A stretch of 18,526 nt of DNA, taken from the NCBI GenBank assembly GCA_963514535.1, contig CAUPUB010000043.1, positions 1 to 18,526 on the forward strand, written 5' to 3'. Source of the stretch: CAJPSE01 sp963514535 (lineage in GTDB: Bacteria > Synergistota > Synergistia > Synergistales > Aminobacteriaceae). A program made the position numbers and the translations under genes. The notes below the pieces were generated by a model, which worked only from the letters and a program-made list of their open reading frames with translations, was not told the DNA's origin and did not search any database. The first letter of the stretch is position 1. Each line of letters starts with the position of its first letter. This document shows positions 14,713 through 18,526 of the stretch, piece by piece.

Positions 14713-15648
14713 CTAGGCAACGTCGGAAGCCTGAGCCGCTTCCTGCCCCTCGCGGACGATCCGGGCTACGTACTCCACCAACTGGGCTATCTCCGGCTTG
14801 GTGATCTGATAGCGTGCCCCGACGCTGGCTGCCTTGACCTTGATGTCCTCCGCCATAATGGAGGAGAAGACGATGATCGGCAGATCCTTCGTCGCCGGAT
14901 TTTCCTTGATGCGGCGGGTCAGGGCAAGCCCATCCAGGCGAGGCATCTCGACGTCGGTCACCAGGATGTCGAAATGCTCCCCCTCCTTCATGATCGCATC
15001 GTAGGCCTCCCTCCCGTCCGAGCAGAGCTGGAGGTTCGTAAAGCCTCCCATCGCGAGGGAATCCTTGATCTGCTTGCGGATGAGGGGCGAATCCTCCGCC
15101 ACGATGATGCGAATTGCGGTCGGGTCCTCCACCCCCTCGATCAGGGCGGCGGCACGGGAGGGATCCCACTTGCCCTGTATGGAGAGCTGCGGGCTGATCG
15201 TCTGCACAATGGCCTCGTAATCCAGCAGCAGGACGTTCCGACTGTCGCGCTTGATGACGTAGAGGATCCATTCCCCAAGGTACTTGCCCGTCAGACTGGA
15301 GTCCAGGTCCTCCGAGTTGATGCGGTAAATCCGCTCCACCGCGTCAACCACAAAGCCCAGCTTGACCTCGTTGAACTCGGCGATGATCACCTTGCTTTGG
15401 TCGAGGTCCACCGAGGGCTCAATGCCCAGAAAAACGCGCAGGTCGACCATGGGAAGGACCTCGCCCCTGACGGAGGTGATCCCGATCAGGGCCTTGGGGG
15501 AATCGGGGATAACCCGACACCCCGGCCAACGCAGAATCTCCCTCGTCTTATCGACGTTGATCGCAAAGGATTGTTCCCCCAGGAAGAAAACCACGACCTG
15601 CCACTCGTTCGTGCCAACCTCCGTGATGACTTTCTTGACTTCCTGCAT
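14713..15648 (-). CDS. cheV: Chemotaxis coupling protein CheV (CheW domain plus receiver domain)
   Basis: I choose ATG 15648 (311 residues), with GGGG 7 nt upstream. The frame is open further, but the extension crosses the promoter and the inverted repeat and has no domain content. Residues about 15-155 form a CheW-like adaptor (WQVVVFFLGEQSFAINVDKT, then ILRWPG and LIGITSVRGEVLPMVDLR) that links receptors to the kinase CheA. Residues about 178-300 form a response-regulator receiver domain with acid pair E185/D186, phospho-acceptor D232 (ILVTDVEMP), S262 and K284. Phosphorylation by CheA is expected to modulate receptor coupling and adaptation. The gene is monocistronic here. A methyl-accepting protein remnant lies 1.6 kb away, but no other chemotaxis gene is in view. 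Confidence 0.95.
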   Translation of the reverse strand: MQEVKKVITEVGTNEWQVVVFFLGEQSFAINVDKTREILRWPGCRVIPDSPKALIGITSVRGEVLPMVDLRVFLGIEPSVDLDQSKVIIAEFNEVKLGFVVDAVERIYRINSEDLDSSLTGKYLGEWILYVIKRDSRNVLLLDYEAIVQTISPQLSIQGKWDPSRAAALIEGVEDPTAIRIIVAEDSPLIRKQIKDSLAMGGFTNLQLCSDGREAYDAIMKEGEHFDILVTDVEMPRLDGLALTRRIKENPATKDLPIIVFSSIMAEDIKVKAASVGARYQITKPEIAQLVEYVARIVREGQEAAQASDVA

Positions 15649-15706
15649 TTGAATACCCCGTTTCTTCAGCGACAAATCCCTCTCAAGGTTGAATCCAATC
15701 CTGTTT

Positions 15707-15715
15707 AATATACCA
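15707..15715 (-). promoter_or_regulatory. Candidate extended -10 promoter of cheV
   Basis: The minus strand reads TGGTATATT (15715-15707), a TGn-extended -10 element about 58 nt before the cheV ATG. The -35 region (CTGTCG near 15736-15731) is poor, which is usual for extended -10 promoters. Confidence 0.5.
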
Positions 15716-15758
15716 CCATTCCCCGAAAAACGACAGGTAACTCCGATCGTTTTTACCG

Positions 15759-15798
15759 CTTGGCTGTACAATCTAGCCACCTAGATTGTACAGCCAAG
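15759..15798. repeat. Perfect 18-bp inverted repeat between cheV and the ZinT-like gene
   Basis: CTTGGCTGTACAATCTAG (15759-15776) and CTAGATTGTACAGCCAAG (15781-15798) are exact reverse complements separated by CCAC. It lies between the divergent cheV and lipoprotein genes, upstream of both candidate -10 elements. It could be a large operator, a transcript hairpin, or the scar or end of a small mobile element. There is no T run on either side, so a terminator is unlikely. Confidence 0.9.
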
Positions 15799-15817
15799 GG
15801 CATTATCGTAGTATAAT
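15786..15817 (+). promoter_or_regulatory. Candidate promoter of the ZinT-like lipoprotein gene
   Basis: A perfect TATAAT lies at 15812-15817, about 45 nt before the GTG start. TTGTAC (15786-15791), inside the right arm of the inverted repeat, is the only -35-like hexamer. It is 20 nt from TATAAT or 17 nt from an alternative TAGTAT at 15809-15814. Either way the inverted repeat would overlap the -35 region, so a protein bound there could control transcription. Confidence 0.45.
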
Positions 15818-15860
15818 ATCTAACGAAGTTTTTTATTACAAACAGTAAGGAGTGGTTATC

Positions 15861-17150
15861 GTGAAAGGCAGTAAGTTTCGTTTCAGCGCTCTTCTGTGCG
15901 TTTTTCTTCTCGCTCTGCTGGCGCTCGGCGGGTGCGGCGGGTCCCCCCACAACACCCCGGAGTCCAATCCCAGCCCTCAGCCCAGTCCCCAACCTCAACC
16001 GCAGCCGCAGCCCCAGGTCGGGGTGTTGGACGATTGGAAGGGGGAGTGGAAGAGCTACAGCAGCTTTATTAATGCTCCAGAGATGAAGCCCGTCTATGAA
16101 GCCATCTATGCCGCGATGCAGAAAGAAGGCGTGGCAGGCTACTCTCTGGAGGGCGTTAAAGGCTTCCTTCACAACATGTACTATACGGCGACTGTGGCTG
16201 GGTTCAAGGTGGAGGGCGATACGATCGGCTTACTGGATAACAATAAGAAAGTCCTGTGCAAGCTGAAGTACGCCTCCAGAGGAACCCAAAAACAAAATGC
16301 CATGGGCGAAACAATGGAGTGGCATCTGTTTGAGGCTATGAGCGCGGAGGCTGATAACGATGCCGTGCGGGAAGGTTATCTCGGGTCATTCAAGTACCTG
16401 GCTCTCGGAAAGCCGGAAAGGCATGGTGATGGGCTTGAGCATTGGCATATGCACTTTGGCCCGAGCCGGAGTGACGCAATAGCTGAAAAGCTGCTCACGT
16501 GGTGGTGGCCGACCTTCGTTAAGTGGGATACGACTGCCGAAGCCGCGGCTGAGAATACGAAGGCGGGAGCTGCCTTTTTTGCAACCTTGGCAAAAACAAC
16601 AGGCCCATTCGAGCCTTGGAAGGACGCCTGGGTGAACCCCATCAGCTTCCTGGACGACCCCCTGATGAATCCCGTCTACGAGGCGGTGTCGAAGAAGGCC
16701 GCAGCGAAGGGGAAGACCTATACGCCGGAGGCCGTAAAAAGCTTCTTCAAAGAGACGATGCTGAGATCCGACTTCGCCGGCGGGGCGAAGGTGGAGGGGA
16801 ATTCGTTCACCTTCCTGGACGACAAGGGGGCCGTCAAGGCGACGGTGTCCTACGTCTTCGACGGCATCGAAGTCCGGAATTTCATGGGGTTCCCCCTGCC
16901 GTGGTCCGTCTTCAAGGCCGAGGCCGAGGGGCCCTACAAGGTTCTTGCCCTGCGGCCGGCGGGCAAGGATACCCCCGACGGGTTCACCCACTTCCACATG
17001 CGCTACGGGGATAAGAGCGCGGAGGCTTTGCTGGACGACCCGGCTTTGGCTCTGTGGTGGCCGACGCTCTGCGAGTCCACGACGACGGCGGAGAAATTTG
17101 CCAAGGACATGCTTGATGGAGCGGACGAGATGGTGGGGATGCTGCCCTAG
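15861..17150 (+). CDS. Lipoprotein with two tandem ZinT (YodA) zinc-binding domains
   Basis: The GTG at 15861 follows AAGGAG (15847-15852) with an 8-nt spacer and gives 429 residues; an upstream in-frame GTG at 15852 overlaps the ribosome site. A lipoprotein signal peptide ends in the lipobox LGGC with C25, followed by a Pro/Gln linker (about 36-52). Two repeats follow: about 54-245 (WKGEWKSYSSF, EHWHMHFG with H194/H196/H198, WWWPTFVKWDTTAE) and about 250-425 (WKDAWVNPISFLDDP, THFHMRYG with H377/H379, LWWPTLCESTTTAE). These match the ZinT order: an N-terminal W-x-x-x-W segment, a His-x-His strand and a C-terminal SAEE-like helix. ZinT binds Zn(II) in the envelope and helps zinc uptake by ZnuABC. 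Single-domain proteins or fusions to ZnuA are usual, so a tandem pair on a lipid anchor is unusual. Zinc-dependent (Zur-type) regulation is expected from the family but not shown. Confidence 0.85.
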   Translation: MKGSKFRFSALLCVFLLALLALGGCGGSPHNTPESNPSPQPSPQPQPQPQPQVGVLDDWKGEWKSYSSFINAPEMKPVYEAIYAAMQKEGVAGYSLEGVKGFLHNMYYTATVAGFKVEGDTIGLLDNNKKVLCKLKYASRGTQKQNAMGETMEWHLFEAMSAEADNDAVREGYLGSFKYLALGKPERHGDGLEHWHMHFGPSRSDAIAEKLLTWWWPTFVKWDTTAEAAAENTKAGAAFFATLAKTTGPFEPWKDAWVNPISFLDDPLMNPVYEAVSKKAAAKGKTYTPEAVKSFFKETMLRSDFAGGAKVEGNSFTFLDDKGAVKATVSYVFDGIEVRNFMGFPLPWSVFKAEAEGPYKVLALRPAGKDTPDGFTHFHMRYGDKSAEALLDDPALALWWPTLCESTTTAEKFAKDMLDGADEMVGMLP

Positions 17151-17224
17151 CCTCCCCGCATCGAGAGCCGGGGGCCTGAGGGTCACGAACCGCAAGGGTT
17201 CACTGCATAACGTGTGTATCACTC

Positions 17225-17265
17225 AAGAGCAGAGGGGAGCGCCAGTGCCGCTCCCCTCTGCTCTT
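17225..17265 (+). terminator. Strong intrinsic terminator after the ZinT-like gene
   Basis: A perfect 17-bp stem, AAGAGCAGAGGGGAGCG (17225-17241) with its complement at 17249-17265, has a 7-nt loop and is followed by TCCTCTTAT. It lies 75 nt after the stop. The symmetrical A/T ends may let it also stop minus-strand transcription from the chemoreceptor remnant. Confidence 0.85.
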
Positions 17266-17291
17266 TCCTCTTATACATTCTGGCTTTGGAA

Positions 17292-17567
17292 TCAGCCCTT
17301 CAAAGCCACCCGCCCGGCGCCCGAAGCACCGCCAGAGGACACCTTGAAGCGCGACAAGGCCCCCTTCAGCCTGTCCGCCAGGACCGCAAGGCCGTCCGCC
17401 TGCTTCGCGACCTCCTCCGCCACCTTAGCCGTCTCATCCGAGGAGCTCTGTATCATCTCCATGTTCTGGAGCATGTCCACCGTCGATTTTGTCGTAGCAT
17501 CGATGCCCGAGGCGATTTCCCGGCTCGACTCCGCCTGCTCCTCAACGGAATCTCCAAGTGATATCCC
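17292..17567 (-). pseudogene. C-terminal remnant of a methyl-accepting chemotaxis protein
   Basis: The minus strand is open for 91 codons, from just after an in-frame TAG (17568-17570) to the stop at 17292. It reads ISLGDSVEEQAESSREIASG, then the helical end SSDETAKVAEEVAKQADGLA and LADRLKGALSRFKV. This is the distal end of the signalling/methylation coiled coil of a chemoreceptor, which is normally preceded by a ligand domain, membrane helices, HAMP and the hairpin tip. None of that is present, and the sequence changes character at about 17567, where the promoter region of the Rpn-type gene starts. A short internal ATG (17480) gives 62 codons but no ribosome site is evident. I interpret it as a decapitated, non-functional receptor gene. 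Confidence 0.8.
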
Positions 17568-17589
17568 CTATCGGAACAGCCCCGACTTT

Positions 17590-17598
17590 TGCTATACT
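17590..17598 (+). promoter_or_regulatory. Candidate extended -10 promoter of the Rpn-type gene
   Basis: TGCTATACT at 17590-17598 is a TGn-extended -10 element about 43 nt before the TTG start. No convincing -35 hexamer is present. It lies about 20 nt from the end of the chemoreceptor remnant, so the promoter seems to have come with the incoming gene. Confidence 0.45.
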
Positions 17599-17640
17599 GG
17601 CGTTGACGAAGCCTGTATCATTACGAAACGAGGTGAGGGC

Positions 17641-18526
17641 TTGGGCCCAAAAGGGAAGAGTCACTCGGCGAATACTAAGACAAAGGACGGCGGAGAATCA
17701 CGCCATGACGACCTGCTCTGGAAGGACTTGCTGGCCCGCTTCTTCATCCCCATGCTCCAGTCCCTTCTGCCCGACCTGGCCGAGGATATTGACGATAAAC
17801 GGGACGTTGTCTTTCTCGATAAGGAGTTGCGTCGCTTAGCCCGCTTTACCCGTCAGTATGAGGGAGGAGAACCGGATGGGAACCGCTTTGTTGACCTCCT
17901 GGCCCAGGTTCCGCTTCTCTCCGGTGAGGAGCCTTGGATTCTGCTCCACACTGAGGTGCAGGGCAGGGGCGGGAACGAGGACTTTCCCCTCAGAATGCAC
18001 CGCTACCGGGGGTTGCTTGAAGGGCGCTATCGGCATCCTGTGATTGCTCTGGCCCTTCTCATCGAACCGTTGTCAAAGGAGCAGTCCAGCGGCGTCTATC
18101 GCTGGGAGGGCTACGGGACCAGGGTGAGCTACGAGTTTCCGGTATTCAAACTCTACGAGGGTGACGAGGAAGCGCTGAAGGCGAGCGAGAACCCCTTTGA
18201 CTTGGCTCATCTTGCGGGACTCAGGGCATGGAAGAGCCGGGGCAGCGAAGCTCGTAAGTTGGATTATCTAAAAGAGATGTTGGGGCTTTTGGAGGATCGA
18301 GGCTGGTCCCACGCGGACAAGGCACAGCTTCTGGTGTTTATGGAGGGCGTCATTCACCTGACGGAGGACGCGAGCTCTCGGGAGTACGAAGAGTGGGAGA
18401 GCGCATTGGAAGAGGCAAGGGAGGCGGGGCGCATGTACGTCAGTATCCTGGAACGCAAGGGAATTGAAAAGGGCAGGATAGAGGGCATCCAGCTCGGCAG
18501 AACCGAGGGCATCCAGCTCGGCAGAA
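17641..18526 (+). CDS. Rpn-family recombination-promoting nuclease / putative transposase (partial, 3' end outside window)
   Basis: I translated this by hand. The frame is open from TTG 17641 (GAGGTG 5 nt upstream) to the window edge, 295 codons. No ATG or GTG lies in frame nearby, so the start is tentative. After a polar N-terminus come HDDLLWKDLLARFFIPMLQS, then NRFVDLLAQVPL with the acidic residue, and ILLHTEVQG followed by FPLRMHRYRGLLE. This is the PD-(D/E)XK core of the Rpn/YhgA group (D...ExQ variant, with Gln instead of Lys). These are DNA endonucleases that promote RecA-independent recombination. The helical C-terminus ends in repeated EGIQLGRT units that run off the edge. Such genes are usually multicopy and dispersed in a genome. 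It abuts the truncated chemoreceptor gene, consistent with insertion there. Confidence 0.85.
   Translation, partial: MGPKGKSHSANTKTKDGGESRHDDLLWKDLLARFFIPMLQSLLPDLAEDIDDKRDVVFLDKELRRLARFTRQYEGGEPDGNRFVDLLAQVPLLSGEEPWILLHTEVQGRGGNEDFPLRMHRYRGLLEGRYRHPVIALALLIEPLSKEQSSGVYRWEGYGTRVSYEFPVFKLYEGDEEALKASENPFDLAHLAGLRAWKSRGSEARKLDYLKEMLGLLEDRGWSHADKAQLLVFMEGVIHLTEDASSREYEEWESALEEAREAGRMYVSILERKGIEKGRIEGIQLGRTEGIQLGR
18481..18526 (+). repeat. 24-bp tandem repeats in the 3' part of the Rpn-type gene
   Basis: The unit GAGGGCATCCAGCTCGGCAG plus AACC occurs at 18481-18504 and again from 18505 to the window edge with no mismatch. It encodes EGIQLGRT repeats, and the array probably continues beyond the window. 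Confidence 0.85.

Noticed and set aside
15649..15780. N-terminal extension of CheV to 15780
   Set aside because: The extra 44 codons cover the candidate promoter and part of the inverted repeat and match no CheV domain. The ATG at 15648 fits the family start.
17151..17224. Possible small gene or RNA between the ZinT-like gene and its terminator
   Set aside because: Only a short AACC-GCAAG-GGTT hairpin is visible; there is no ribosome site or open frame of note.

Overview
The window is high-GC, densely packed bacterial DNA. The diderm-type outer-surface ZinT lipoprotein, the CheV and methyl-accepting chemotaxis fragments, the RpoD sequence and the Rpn-family nuclease with an EGIQLGR-type tail would suit a motile, anaerobic, Gram-negative-type lineage such as Synergistota. 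That placement is an inference from style and gene content, since no rRNA or phylogenetic marker was compared.

Region 1 (1-4871, minus strand) is the most unusual part. It is a tightly coupled three-gene operon: a small winged-helix-like protein, a 703-residue AAA+/STAND-like ATPase, and a fusion of a Cas4/RecB-type iron-sulfur nuclease to an FtsK-type DNA translocase that runs off the left edge. Adjacent genes overlap by 13 nt or are separated by 4 nt. The set looks like a DNA-loading, DNA-pumping and DNA-cutting machine, and defence or recombination/repair is the natural guess. I do not recognise it as a named system.

Region 2 (5096-6437, plus strand) holds one unrecognised 418-residue protein expressed divergently from region 1. 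It ends at a perfect 13-bp hairpin that probably terminates transcription from both sides.

Region 3 (6443-10798, minus strand) is a probable operon: an XRE-like regulator, metG (methionyl-tRNA synthetase), a DUF2157 membrane protein and a GDYXXLXY-family protein. The last two are a known family pairing.

Region 4 (10846-14598, minus strand) reads a 219-residue unknown protein, rpoD (primary sigma factor), a 180-residue membrane-anchored unknown protein, and an Fsr-like MFS exporter. An intrinsic-terminator-like hairpin lies inside the first codons of the MFS gene.

Region 5 (14678-17265) contains cheV (minus strand), a perfect 18-bp inverted repeat in the intergenic region, and a plus-strand lipoprotein with two tandem ZinT-type zinc-binding domains, closed by a perfect 17-bp terminator hairpin.

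Region 6 (17292-18526) has the decapitated C-terminal end of a methyl-accepting chemotaxis protein. It abuts an Rpn-family PD-(D/E)XK recombination-promoting nuclease gene that runs off the right edge. The geometry suggests the second displaced the 5' part of the first.

No tRNA, rRNA, CRISPR array or complete insertion sequence was seen. No gene-free stretch exceeds 300 bases.
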